Assembly (NCBI GenBank): GCA_049324435.1
Contig: JBMOOQ010000053.1
Location: 1-64,000, forward strand
Source: Pseudorhodoplanes sp049324435
Lineage (GTDB): Bacteria > Pseudomonadota > Alphaproteobacteria > Rhizobiales > Xanthobacteraceae
Reading direction: 5' to 3'
DNA: 64,000 nucleotides
The translations under genes and the position numbers were made by a program. Each line of letters opens with the position of its first letter. The first letter of the stretch is position 1. Under the pieces are notes generated by a model. That model was not told the origin of the DNA. It made no database searches and was given only the letters and a program-made list of their open reading frames with translations. Below are positions 8,628 to 18,291 of the stretch, one piece after another.

Positions 8628-9611
8628 ATGACGAACCGGATTCTCCAATTCGCCGGGGCCGCGATAGTGGCCGCCGGGCTCTGGGCCGCGCAACCGGCTC
8701 TTGCGCAAGACAAGAAAGTCGCCCTGGTCATCGGCAATTCCGAATACCAGAACGTGTTCCCGTTGAAGAACCCGGTCAACGACGCCGCCGATATCGGCGA
8801 AGCGCTGAAGCGAATCGGGTTCAATGTGACCGCGCTCAGCAACGCGCCGGTTGCCGACATGCGGCGTACGTTGAAGGCCTTCGGCGACAAAGCGAGGCTC
8901 GCCGAGGTCGCAGTCGTGTTCTATTCGGGCCATGCGCTGCAATCCGACGGCGTCGCCTGGCTGCTCGCCAGCGACGGACAGGCCCGCTCGCTTGCCGACA
9001 TCACCAAGGGCTCGATCAGCCTGCCGGAAATTCTTGAACAGATCGACGGCGTTGAAAAGGCCGGCCTGGTGTTCATCGATGTCGCGCGCAACGACCCGTT
9101 CAACGAGGCGCAGAAACGGCAATTGCCATCCGGCCTGAAGCGGCAGGTCGAAGAGCCGAAGAATATCCTGATCAGCTTTGCCACCGGTACCGGCCGCAAG
9201 GTCGCGGACGGGGCAGGGCGCAACAGTCCGTTTACGGCGGCGCTGCTCAAGCATATCGAGCAACCGGGGATCGAACTGATCGCGCTGATGAAGCGCGTGC
9301 GCGATGACGTCGTCAGCGCGACCGCGGGCGAGCAGGTGCCGGCCTTCTATCTGTCCGCAGCGGACGAGGCTTACTTCGTCGCGGCGCTGCCCAAAGCTGA
9401 GCCGGCGCAGCCGGCAACGCCTGCACCGGCCGCTCCGCAAGCCGTCGCGCCCGAAATTCCTGCGCCTGCCGAGAAGATCGCGGAAGCGCCACCCGCCGCC
9501 GAACCGGCACCGGCTCCTGTGCCGGCTGCACCAGCGGCCGAAGCGGAGAAGCCCTCGGCGGAACCGTCAGCGCAGGACGCCGCCGATTCAACTGAAAACA
9601 AGAACGATTGA
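8628..9611 (+). CDS. exported caspase-fold (peptidase C14) protein without catalytic Cys
   Basis: This 327-residue protein has a signal peptide ending near LAQ, a caspase-like domain (about residues 28-255) and a Pro/Ala/Glu-rich tail (about 262-327). The fold start KKVALVIGNSEYQNV and the FYSGHALQ strand with His102 are recognisable. The usual nucleophile motif DACRNNP reads DVARNDP at 151-157, so the cysteine is replaced by Ala153 (codon at 9084). The usual GHG also reads GHA. The protein is therefore probably a non-catalytic scaffold. No close operon partner is visible. Confidence 0.85.
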   Translation: MTNRILQFAGAAIVAAGLWAAQPALAQDKKVALVIGNSEYQNVFPLKNPVNDAADIGEALKRIGFNVTALSNAPVADMRRTLKAFGDKARLAEVAVVFYSGHALQSDGVAWLLASDGQARSLADITKGSISLPEILEQIDGVEKAGLVFIDVARNDPFNEAQKRQLPSGLKRQVEEPKNILISFATGTGRKVADGAGRNSPFTAALLKHIEQPGIELIALMKRVRDDVVSATAGEQVPAFYLSAADEAYFVAALPKAEPAQPATPAPAAPQAVAPEIPAPAEKIAEAPPAAEPAPAPVPAAPAAEAEKPSAEPSAQDAADSTENKND

Positions 9612-9624
9612 GCGGGACGGGACG

Positions 9625-10452
9625 TCACCCCGACTTGAGGTGCTTGAAGAACTCGTAGAAGGTGAACAGCACCTCGATCACGATCAAGGCGACGATCGCA
9701 ATTTCGAGCCGCACGCTGCGTGACGCATCGATCAGGTCGGTGAGTGTGCGTGCGGTCTCGCCGACGACGTCGATCTTGCGGGCGAGCGCGGCTGCGCGCT
9801 CGTTCAGCTCGTATTCGTCGGCAAGGCGCGCGTACAGGCGTTCGAGGTCGAAGCGGTCCCACAGCACATCCGGCTTTTCATCGATCTCGACGCGCCCGGT
9901 GAGGCGTTGCCGGACCAGCAGCGACTGGCCGATCACCTTCAGCATGGTGCCGCGATTGGCCGGCGTGCGGCCGCCGGCGGCGAGCTTCGCGGCCAGCGGC
10001 TCGACGATATCGAACACGCCGCGGACTTCGCGCTCCTGATGGGCGAGCACGACATTCTTCGCGAGCGCGTCGGCGATCACCACCAGCCGCGCCGGCGACA
10101 GGTCCTTGACCCGAATCGCGCCGCCCGGATCAATCTGGTCGTCCTGGTCCGGGCCGATCTCGATGGTTGCAGTCTCGTCTTCGATGCGGCCCGGCGAAAC
10201 GATGCGCGGACCAAGGCCACGGATGGTCTCGTCCTCCTCGATTGGTGACAGACCGATCAGCACCGCAACGCCATAGCGGAACAGCACCACATAGCCATCG
10301 CCGTTGCGGAAGGCGAGCGGCACGGTGTTGATGACGTCGCTGCGTTCGAGGCCTGCGGTATCGATGCGCTCGCCGACAAGCAGCGCGCGCGCAGTCAGGC
10401 GTGTGCGGGTGACGGCCGAGGCCGATTGGGTGGCGGTGTCAGCCACGCTCAA
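9625..10452 (-). CDS. RMD1/DUF155 family protein
   Basis: This 275-residue protein resembles the RMND1/Sif (DUF155) family, known from mitochondria and bacteria. Visible hallmarks are an N-terminal beta-rich region with GDGYVVLFRYGVAVL, the long helical LAHQEREVRGVFDIVEPLA, then KPDVLWDRFDLERLYARLADEYEL and a C-terminal membrane helix near residues 248-268. The bacterial function is not established. It lies one base downstream of the CsbD-like gene on the same strand. Confidence 0.8.
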   Translation of the reverse strand: MSVADTATQSASAVTRTRLTARALLVGERIDTAGLERSDVINTVPLAFRNGDGYVVLFRYGVAVLIGLSPIEEDETIRGLGPRIVSPGRIEDETATIEIGPDQDDQIDPGGAIRVKDLSPARLVVIADALAKNVVLAHQEREVRGVFDIVEPLAAKLAAGGRTPANRGTMLKVIGQSLLVRQRLTGRVEIDEKPDVLWDRFDLERLYARLADEYELNERAAALARKIDVVGETARTLTDLIDASRSVRLEIAIVALIVIEVLFTFYEFFKHLKSG

Positions 10453-10453
10453 C

Positions 10454-10789
10454 TCACTTCAGCGTCTTGAGCCACTCGTCGATCTGGCGGTCGGCGGTTT
10501 CGCGGTCGATGCCGTAGCGGGCCTGGATGAAGCCATTGAGGGCTTCGCGGCGGCCCTGCGCCTCCCGGATATCATTGTGGGTCAGCTTGCCCCAGCGCTG
10601 CTTGACCGCCCCTTTCATCCGCTTCCAGTTCCCGGACACCTTGTTCCAGGCCTTGCTGCGGAGGGTTTCGGATTGCGCGATCTGCGGCTTTGCGGAAGCG
10701 GCGGGGGGAGGAGTCTGCGCCTGCAGCGCCGGGGCACCCATAGCGAGGGATCCCGCGAGCACGGCCGCCAGAATTCGTGATTTCACCAT
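10454..10789 (-). CDS. exported CsbD-like protein
   Basis: With the ATG at 10789 the protein has 111 residues. The start is chosen because a GGAGG lies just upstream of it. Residues 1-25 form a signal peptide rich in Ala/Leu ending at LQAQ. The C-terminal 60 residues match the CsbD fold: SGNWKRMKGAVKQRWGKL, then a Gly-Arg helix and QARYGIDRETADRQIDEWL. CsbD proteins are normally small cytosolic stress proteins; an exported version is less usual. Its function is unknown. Confidence 0.78.
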   Translation of the reverse strand: MVKSRILAAVLAGSLAMGAPALQAQTPPPAASAKPQIAQSETLRSKAWNKVSGNWKRMKGAVKQRWGKLTHNDIREAQGRREALNGFIQARYGIDRETADRQIDEWLKTLK

Positions 10790-10858
10790 GGATGCCTCCA
10801 CCCTTAAGGTCCGCGCCTGAATATCGCGTCTGGATGCAACTGTCTTGCGTTCGGCCGC

Positions 10859-10887
10859 TTGACCGGCCGGAATTTAGACCCTATACC
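10859..10887 (+). promoter_or_regulatory. sigma70-type promoter of the ilvBN leader
   Basis: The -35 hexamer TTGACC (10859-10864) and the -10 hexamer TATACC (10882-10887) are 17 bases apart. This places transcription start about 20 bases before the leader-peptide ATG. It is a sequence match only, not mapped. Confidence 0.65.
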
Positions 10888-10916
10888 CTCGCGCAACGTT
10901 CGTACTGGGTTGAGCC

Positions 10917-10982
10917 ATGTCGCGCAATTTTATTTCGCGCTCTCTGGTTATCGTAGGAAGGCGCATCGCCGGGGGTGGCTGA
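10917..10982 (+). CDS. ilvL: ilvBN leader peptide (21 residues)
   Basis: The small ORF reads MSRNFISRSLVIVGRRIAGG and one more Gly before TGA. It has a central Leu-Val-Ile-Val run (codons at 10944-10955) and further Ile codons. It lies between a good promoter and a Rho-independent terminator, directly before acetolactate synthase. This is the textbook arrangement for ribosome-mediated attenuation by branched-chain amino acids. The gene name is used by analogy. Confidence 0.8.
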   Translation: MSRNFISRSLVIVGRRIAGGG

Positions 10983-11035
10983 GACCATCCTTGCCGGACG
11001 ATGCGCCGTATCGAAGGGCCGAAAGGCCCTTTTTT
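10960..11035 (+). promoter_or_regulatory. ilvBN attenuator RNA
   Basis: A 9-bp stem (10960-10968 with 10999-11007) overlaps the end of the leader-peptide ORF. It is followed by the terminator hairpin at 11014-11031. A ribosome paused at the Leu-Val-Ile-Val codons would cover the left arm of the first stem. The competing antiterminator pairing was not resolved by eye. Confidence 0.65.
11014..11035 (+). terminator. attenuator terminator before ilvB
   Basis: AAGGGCC, a GAAA tetraloop and GGCCCTT form a 7-bp stem ending in a run of T residues to 11035. It lies 41 bases before the ilvB start and after the leader peptide. Confidence 0.85.
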
Positions 11036-11076
11036 CATTCACCAGAGCGAAGCGAAGTGCAGGTGGAGCAGAGATC

Positions 11077-12837
<1,761 letters not shown>

Positions 12838-12842
12838 CCTTT

Positions 12843-12865
12843 CCCTCTCCCCCGAAGGGGAGGGT
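12843..12865. repeat. short palindromic repeat between ilvB and ilvN
   Basis: A palindrome of the CCCTCTCC-GGGGAGGG type fills the gap between the two subunit genes. Related palindromes occur at 25384, 30914, 39874 and 63123. Confidence 0.6.
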
Positions 12866-12881
12866 TCCGACCGAGCAAGGA

Positions 12882-13442
12882 ATGACGATCGTGAACGCAA
12901 ATGTGCCATCCACTTCGCATTATCCCGCAGCGCCGGCCGCGCAGCGTATCGAGCGCCATACGCTGTCGGTTCTGGTCGATAACGAGCCCGGCGTGCTCGC
13001 CCGCGTCATCGGACTGTTCTCGGGCCGCGGCTACAATATCGATTCGCTGACGGTCTCCGAGACCGAACATCAGAAGCATCTGTCGCGCATCACGATCGTC
13101 ACCAGCGGGACGCCGATGGTGATCGAGCAGATCAAGCATCAGCTCGAGCGCCTCGTGCCGGTGCACCGGGTCAACGATCTCACCGTCTCGGGACCGTCGC
13201 TCGAACGCGAACTCGCGATGGTGAAGGTGCGCGGCAAGGGCGATCATCGGGTCGAGGCGCTGCGGCTTGCCGACGCCTTCCGCGCGCGGGTGATTGACGC
13301 AACCACCGAGAGCTTCGTGTTCGAGATCACCGGCAAGAGCGACAAGATCGACCAATTCGTCGAGCTGATGCTGCCGCTCGGCCTCGTTGAGGTCTCGCGC
13401 ACCGGTGTTGTCGCGATCGGGCGCGGTCCGGAAGCGATGTAG
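12882..13442 (+). CDS. ilvN: acetolactate synthase small (regulatory) subunit
   Basis: The small subunit activates the catalytic subunit and gives feedback inhibition by valine. An N-terminal ACT domain begins at ERHTLSVLVDNEPGVLARVIGLFSGRGYN, one of the clearest family signatures. A second C-terminal ACT-like domain follows. ATG at 12882 gives 186 residues, but GTG at 12891 has better spacing from the AAGGA site and may be the true start. The first residues, rich in Pro and Ala, are not conserved in the family. Confidence 0.93.
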   Translation: MTIVNANVPSTSHYPAAPAAQRIERHTLSVLVDNEPGVLARVIGLFSGRGYNIDSLTVSETEHQKHLSRITIVTSGTPMVIEQIKHQLERLVPVHRVNDLTVSGPSLERELAMVKVRGKGDHRVEALRLADAFRARVIDATTESFVFEITGKSDKIDQFVELMLPLGLVEVSRTGVVAIGRGPEAM

Positions 13443-13457
13443 CAGTCAACCGCACCT

Positions 13458-13480
13458 ACAGGTTTGCGGAACAGACCTGT
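13458..13480. repeat. ACAGGT/ACCTGT inverted repeat before the P-type ATPase gene
   Basis: Six-base arms are separated by 11 bases in the short gap after ilvN. It may be a weak terminator of ilvBN or an operator for the ATPase gene; the sequence does not decide. Confidence 0.3.
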
Positions 13481-13533
13481 CATCCTGTATTGCATTGCAA
13501 AGCGTCATTGTAGCCGCCGCAAAGTGACGACAG

Positions 13534-15387
13534 GTGAATGCATTTCACGGGCTTGCGCTGCGCCCAGCGCTGATGGTGATTGCCGCGACCGGCCTTGTCG
13601 GCGGGTTTGCCGCACGACTGCTTGAGTTCGGCGACTGGTCCGGCACGATCTGGACCGCCGCCGTTATTCCGGTCCTTGCGGCGCTCCTCATTGAAATCTG
13701 GCAAAGCCTGCGGGCCGGCAAGGTCGGGCTCGATATCGTCGCTGCCCTGTCGATGAGTGCTGCGCTTGCGGTCGGGGAATATCTCGCGGCCGCAATCGTG
13801 GCCCTGATGTATGCGGGCGGGCAATATCTCGAAGCGTTTGCCGAGGGCCGGGCACGCCGGGACATGTCGCTCCTGCTATCGCGCGCACCGCGTTCGGCGA
13901 TGCGCCATCGCAATGGCGGGCTGGAAGAGGTTCCGATCGATGCGATTGCGCCGGGCGACCGGCTGCTGATCCGCCGCGGCGATATCGTTCCGGTCGACGG
14001 GACGGTCACTGGCGGCGAGGCACTGCTCGATCAGTCGGCTCTCACAGGCGAATCCATTCCGGTTCGCTTCGGTGCGGGCGCGGAGGTGATGAGCGGTTCG
14101 ACCAATGCGGGCGAAGCCTTCGATCTCATCGCCGTGCATCATGCTGCCGAAAGCACCTACGCGGCGATCGTTCGGCTGGTGGAGCAGGCGCAGCAATCGC
14201 GCGCACCGATGGCGCGGCTCGCGGACCGTTATTCGCTGGTGTTTCTTGCGGTCACGGTCGTACTTGCCGGTGGCGCCTGGCTGTTGAGCGAGGATCCGAT
14301 CCGTGCGGTTGCCGTTCTCGTTGTGGCGACGCCGTGTCCTTTGATCCTCGCTGTTCCGATCGCCTGGGTGTCCGGTATGTCGCGCGCTGCACGCAACGGC
14401 ATCCTGATCAAGACTGGGGCTGCCCTGGAAACGATGGCGCGCATCCGGTCGCTCGTCATCGACAAGACCGGAACGCTGACGGTCGGCAGACCGGAAGTGA
14501 CGGACGTCGTCACCTTCCACGGATTTGCGCCGAACGACATGCTGCGCCTCGCAGCGTCGCTCGATCAGGCGTCGAGGCATGTCGTTGCCGAGGCCATCGT
14601 GTCCGAGGCGCAGGCGAGGGGGTTGACGCTTGACGTGCCGGTCAATGTGGAAGAGACGCCGGGCGATGGCGTGACCGGACTTGTGGATGGCCGCAGGGTC
14701 ACGGTTGGCGGGCGGCGTTACGTTGCGTCGGAGCTCGGGATCGAGATCGCGCCGCTGCCGTCGGTGGCGCCGGGCACCATTACCGTGTCCGTTGGCATCG
14801 ACGGACGGCATGCCGGCGAAATCGTTCTTGCGGACCGTTTGCGCGGCGGGACCGGCGCGTTTCTGAAGAAAATCCGTGAGCTCGGGGTCGCGCATATTGT
14901 GCTCGCTACCGGCGACCGCGCCGATGTCGCCAAAGCCATCTCGCAGGGCCTCGATATCGATTCCGTCCGCGCTGAGCTCACGCCGGATCAGAAAGTGCTG
15001 ACGGTGCTGTCCGAGCGCAAGAACGGGCCGGTGCTGATGGCGGGCGACGGCGTCAACGATGCGCCGGCGCTGGCGGCGGCGGATGTCGGGGTGGCCATGG
15101 GCGCACGCGGCGCTGCCGCGTCGGCACAGGCTGCGGACGTGGTGCTTCTGGTCGATCGTCTGGACCGTATCGTGCCGGCGATTGAGATTGCGCAGCGGTC
15201 CCGCCACATTGCATTGCAGAGCGTGGTGGCCGGGCTTGCGCTTTCCGGCCTTGCGATGGTGGCTGCGGCGCTGGGATATTTGCCGCCGGTGCAGGGTGCG
15301 ATTCTTCAGGAAATGATCGACGTCGCCGTGATCGTCAATGCGTTGCGCGCGCTCGGCGGCCCCGAGATTGCGGTCGGGACCGCATGA
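13534..15387 (+). CDS. P1B-type heavy-metal translocating ATPase with TPCP motif
   Basis: This 617-residue membrane ATPase exports or imports a transition metal. Residues seen: TGES at 171-174, the phosphorylated Asp310 in DKTGT and GDGVND at 504-509. The membrane metal site reads TPCP (266-269) instead of CPC. The conserved HP dipeptide of the nucleotide domain reads His349-Val350. There is no N-terminal CxxC metal-binding domain and no C-terminal hemerythrin domain. The TPCP motif is that of the P1B-5 group, linked to nickel/iron in the literature; substrate here is inferred. The start is GTG. Confidence 0.88.
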   Translation: MNAFHGLALRPALMVIAATGLVGGFAARLLEFGDWSGTIWTAAVIPVLAALLIEIWQSLRAGKVGLDIVAALSMSAALAVGEYLAAAIVALMYAGGQYLEAFAEGRARRDMSLLLSRAPRSAMRHRNGGLEEVPIDAIAPGDRLLIRRGDIVPVDGTVTGGEALLDQSALTGESIPVRFGAGAEVMSGSTNAGEAFDLIAVHHAAESTYAAIVRLVEQAQQSRAPMARLADRYSLVFLAVTVVLAGGAWLLSEDPIRAVAVLVVATPCPLILAVPIAWVSGMSRAARNGILIKTGAALETMARIRSLVIDKTGTLTVGRPEVTDVVTFHGFAPNDMLRLAASLDQASRHVVAEAIVSEAQARGLTLDVPVNVEETPGDGVTGLVDGRRVTVGGRRYVASELGIEIAPLPSVAPGTITVSVGIDGRHAGEIVLADRLRGGTGAFLKKIRELGVAHIVLATGDRADVAKAISQGLDIDSVRAELTPDQKVLTVLSERKNGPVLMAGDGVNDAPALAAADVGVAMGARGAAASAQAADVVLLVDRLDRIVPAIEIAQRSRHIALQSVVAGLALSGLAMVAAALGYLPPVQGAILQEMIDVAVIVNALRALGGPEIAVGTA

Positions 15388-15432
15388 TCCCACGAGCGGG
15401 CTCTAAGTCGCGCAAACAAGAGGTGCGGCAGG

Positions 15433-16032
15433 ATGCCGATCGACATGTTTCTCGGCCTCGTCGCCTTTGCCGCCGCGATGGCGTTCACGCCGGGACCGAA
15501 CAACATCATGGTTACGGCATCCGGTGTGAATTTCGGCTTCGCGCGCACGGTCCCGCATATCCTCGGCATCACCTTCGGATTTTTCGTTCTGGTCTCGGTC
15601 TGTGCCGCAGGCGTTGGCGCCGCCTTCGCCGCCTATCCCCCGATGCAGATCGCGCTGAAGGTGGCGGGCGCCCTCTACCTGCTCTGGCTCGCCTGGAAAA
15701 TCGCGACATCCGCACTGGTTTCAGACGACGAGGCGCCGCAGGCCGCCGAGCCGATCTCGTTCTGGCAGGCGGCACTGTTCCAGTGGCTGAACCCGAAGGC
15801 GCTGGTCGCGGCACTCAGCGGGATCGCGCTCTATGTGCGTCCCGCGCATTGGATCACCGATTTCACGCTGCTGCAGATCGTCTTCACGATCGCGACCATT
15901 CTTGCCGTCTCGACCTGGACCGGGTTCGGCGTGGCCTTGCGCCGGTTTCTGAGCGATCCGAAACGGGCGCACGTTTTCAATGTCGCGATGGCGGCATTGC
16001 TGGTGCTCAGCATCGTGCCGATGGTGATGTGA
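15433..16032 (+). CDS. LysE-family amino-acid/metabolite exporter
   Basis: The 199-residue protein has six hydrophobic segments and the RhtB/LysE signature AMAFTPGPNNIMVTASGVNFG near residues 16-37. The second conserved block, FQWLNPKALVAAL, sits near residue 117. These proteins export amino acids or related small molecules using the proton gradient. The substrate is unknown. It lies 45 bases behind the metal ATPase, possibly in the same transcript. Confidence 0.9.
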   Translation: MPIDMFLGLVAFAAAMAFTPGPNNIMVTASGVNFGFARTVPHILGITFGFFVLVSVCAAGVGAAFAAYPPMQIALKVAGALYLLWLAWKIATSALVSDDEAPQAAEPISFWQAALFQWLNPKALVAALSGIALYVRPAHWITDFTLLQIVFTIATILAVSTWTGFGVALRRFLSDPKRAHVFNVAMAALLVLSIVPMVM

Positions 16033-16174
16033 TACGGCCCTGAGACCGAAAGCCGCGGCGATCCGCAGGCGGTGCGGTTCGTGGTAGAACCATCTCCAAT
16101 CTTCCAACAATAAGCAAAACTATTCCGCTCAAAACGGTGGTCTTCTGCGCTGCAATCCGCAAAAAGATCGCACG

Positions 16175-16924
16175 ATGGATACGACCTGGTGGCTTTTCTT
16201 TGCGGTCGGCATGGGCGCGCAACTTGTCGACGGCGCGCTCGGCATGGCGTTCGGCGTAACCGCGACGACCGTTCTTCTCAGCTTCGGCGTGGCACCGGCG
16301 CAGGCGAGCGCCATGGTGCATATCGCGGAGATTTTCACGACCGCGGCCTCCGGCGCCTCGCATTGGGCGCAGCGCAACATCGACTGGAACATCGTGAAGC
16401 GGCTCGCGATTCCGGGCACGGTGGGCGGTGCGATCGGGGCAACCGTCCTGTCCAATGTCGATGGCAAGGCGATCGCGCCGTTCGTCTCGATCTATCTGGC
16501 GATCATGGGTGTCGTGATTTTGTTCAAGGCGGCGCGGCTCGCTCTGGAAATGCAGCCTAGCTGGCGCGGCATGCCGGTTGTGGGATTTTTCGGCGGGTTG
16601 CTCGATGCGATCGGAGGCGGCGGATGGGGGCCGATCGTGACCTCGACCCTGATTGGCGGCGGCCATTCGCCTCGTTACGTGATCGGCTCGGTCAATATCA
16701 CCGAATTCCTGGTCACGGTGGTGACGTCCGCGGCCTTTGCGCTGAGCCTTGGCCTCATGGATGTCCTGCCGGTGATCCCGTTCATCCTAGGCGGCCTGAT
16801 CATCGCGCCATTTGCCGGTTATCTGACCCGGATCGTGCCGACGCGCCTGCTGATGGCTATCGTCGGCTGTCTCGTACTGGGCCTGAGCCTGCGGTCGCTG
16901 CTGAAGATGGCGGGCTGGCTGTAG
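16175..16924 (+). CDS. TauE/SafE-family anion permease
   Basis: This 249-residue membrane protein has about eight helices. It begins with GMGAQLVDGALGMAFGVTATTVLLSFG, the family's first repeat, and its second repeat contains GFFGGLLDAIGGGGWGPIVTSTLI. Family members move sulfite, sulfoacetate or other small organosulfur anions. Neighbouring genes give no substrate clue. Confidence 0.9.
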   Translation: MDTTWWLFFAVGMGAQLVDGALGMAFGVTATTVLLSFGVAPAQASAMVHIAEIFTTAASGASHWAQRNIDWNIVKRLAIPGTVGGAIGATVLSNVDGKAIAPFVSIYLAIMGVVILFKAARLALEMQPSWRGMPVVGFFGGLLDAIGGGGWGPIVTSTLIGGGHSPRYVIGSVNITEFLVTVVTSAAFALSLGLMDVLPVIPFILGGLIIAPFAGYLTRIVPTRLLMAIVGCLVLGLSLRSLLKMAGWL

Positions 16925-17057
16925 CGGGTCTGCCGCCCGTCCACGGGGCTTGCCGGGCCGCCCCCGGCCCCCTAGAACCCCTGCCGAACGGCGCCGGAAC
17001 CACCTCCGGTGCCCGATGACGAGACGCGGCCGGGAGCCGCCATTTCAGGGGTTGATG

Positions 17058-18077
17058 ATGCGCGTTTATTACGACCGGGATGCCGACCTGAACCTGATCA
17101 AGGGCAAGAAGGTCGCCGTCGTCGGCTATGGCAGCCAGGGCCATGCCCATGCCCTGAACCTGCGCGATTCCGGTGTGAAGGACGTAGCGATCGCGCTGCG
17201 CAAGGGCTCGGCTTCCGCCAAGAAGGCCGAGGGCGAGAAATTCAGGGTCATGGAAGTGGCCGAGGCCGCCAAGTGGGCCGACGTCATCATGATGCTGACG
17301 CCGGATGAATTGCAGGGCGACATCTACCGCGATCACCTGCATGCCAACATGAAGGAAGGCGCGGCGCTGCTGTTCGCGCACGGCCTCAATGTGCATTTCA
17401 ACCTGATCGAGCCGCGTGCCGATCTCGACGTGCTCATGGTCGCGCCGAAAGGCCCCGGCCACACCGTGCGCGGCGAATATCAGCGCGGCGCCGGCGTGCC
17501 CTGCCTGATCGCGATCCACAAGGATTCGTCCGGCAACGCCCATGACCTCGGTCTCTCCTATGCCTCGGCGATCGGCGGCGGCCGTGCCGGCATCATCGAG
17601 ACCACGTTCAAGGAGGAATGCGAGACCGACCTTTTCGGCGAGCAGACCGTTTTGTGCGGCGGCCTCGTCGAGCTGATCAAGGCCGGCTACGAGACGCTGG
17701 TGGAGGCGGGCTATGCGCCGGAAATGGCGTATTTCGAGTGCCTGCACGAGGTGAAGCTGATCGTCGACCTGATCTACGAAGGCGGCATCGCCAACATGAA
17801 CTACTCGATCTCCAACACCGCGGAATACGGCGAGTATGTCACCGGTCCGCGCATCATTACGGCGGAGACCAAGGCCGAGATGAAGCGCGTTTTGGCCGAT
17901 ATTCAGTCCGGCAAGTTTACCCGCGACTGGATGCTGGAGAATAAGGTCAACCAGACCTCGTTCAAGGCAACGCGCGCCAAGCTCGCCGCTCACGACATCG
18001 AGAAGGTCGGCGCCAAGCTCCGCGAAATGATGCCGTGGATCAAGCAGCGCGCGCTGGTCGACAAGGCGAAGAACTGA
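17058..18077 (+). CDS. ilvC: ketol-acid reductoisomerase (class I)
   Basis: IlvC converts acetolactate to dihydroxyisovalerate with NADPH and magnesium. The start MRVYYDRDADL gives 339 residues, the normal class I length. GYGSQGHAHALNLRDSG is the nucleotide-binding motif, and the cofactor loop reads RKGSAS at residues 48-53. Conserved metal-site residues lie in DLFGEQ and CLHEVKLIVDLIYEGG. An ATG at 17055 is directly adjacent. A degraded copy of the last 42 bases lies 44 bases downstream. Confidence 0.97.
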   Translation: MRVYYDRDADLNLIKGKKVAVVGYGSQGHAHALNLRDSGVKDVAIALRKGSASAKKAEGEKFRVMEVAEAAKWADVIMMLTPDELQGDIYRDHLHANMKEGAALLFAHGLNVHFNLIEPRADLDVLMVAPKGPGHTVRGEYQRGAGVPCLIAIHKDSSGNAHDLGLSYASAIGGGRAGIIETTFKEECETDLFGEQTVLCGGLVELIKAGYETLVEAGYAPEMAYFECLHEVKLIVDLIYEGGIANMNYSISNTAEYGEYVTGPRIITAETKAEMKRVLADIQSGKFTRDWMLENKVNQTSFKATRAKLAAHDIEKVGAKLREMMPWIKQRALVDKAKN

Positions 18078-18121
18078 TCCACGTCGGTTTTGCGCTCACG
18101 GGCTCGCTGCGCGAACCCATT

Positions 18122-18163
18122 GGGATCAAGCAGCGCGCCTTGATGGACAGGGCGCAGAACTGA
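18122..18163 (+). repeat. duplicated 3' end of ilvC
   Basis: This 42-base stretch aligns without gaps to the last 42 bases of ilvC (18036-18077), including the stop codon. It would encode IKQRALMDRAQN against IKQRALVDKAKN. It looks like the remnant of a tandem duplication whose unit spans about 86 bases. Confidence 0.75.
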
Positions 18164-18184
18164 ACGCTTTTCTGAAGACTCCGG

Positions 18185-18208
18185 GGGCTCGCTTCGGCGG
18201 GCCCTTTG
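18185..18208 (+). terminator. terminator after ilvC and its duplicated tail
   Basis: GGGCTCGC (18185-18192), a TTCG tetraloop and GCGGGCCC (18197-18204) form an 8-bp stem followed by TTT. It lies just beyond the duplicated ilvC end. Confidence 0.65.
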
Positions 18209-18291
18209 CTTTTGTGCAGCGCGCCAAGCGACATTTTTCTTGCTTTCACGATTTTGATTCAGTCGACTTGGCGTTCGCCGGAGGCTGCTGC

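Noticed and set aside
16925..17057. Attenuator or leader peptide before ilvC
   Set aside because: No short ORF with branched-chain codons and no terminator hairpin were found in this gap, unlike ilvB and leuA.
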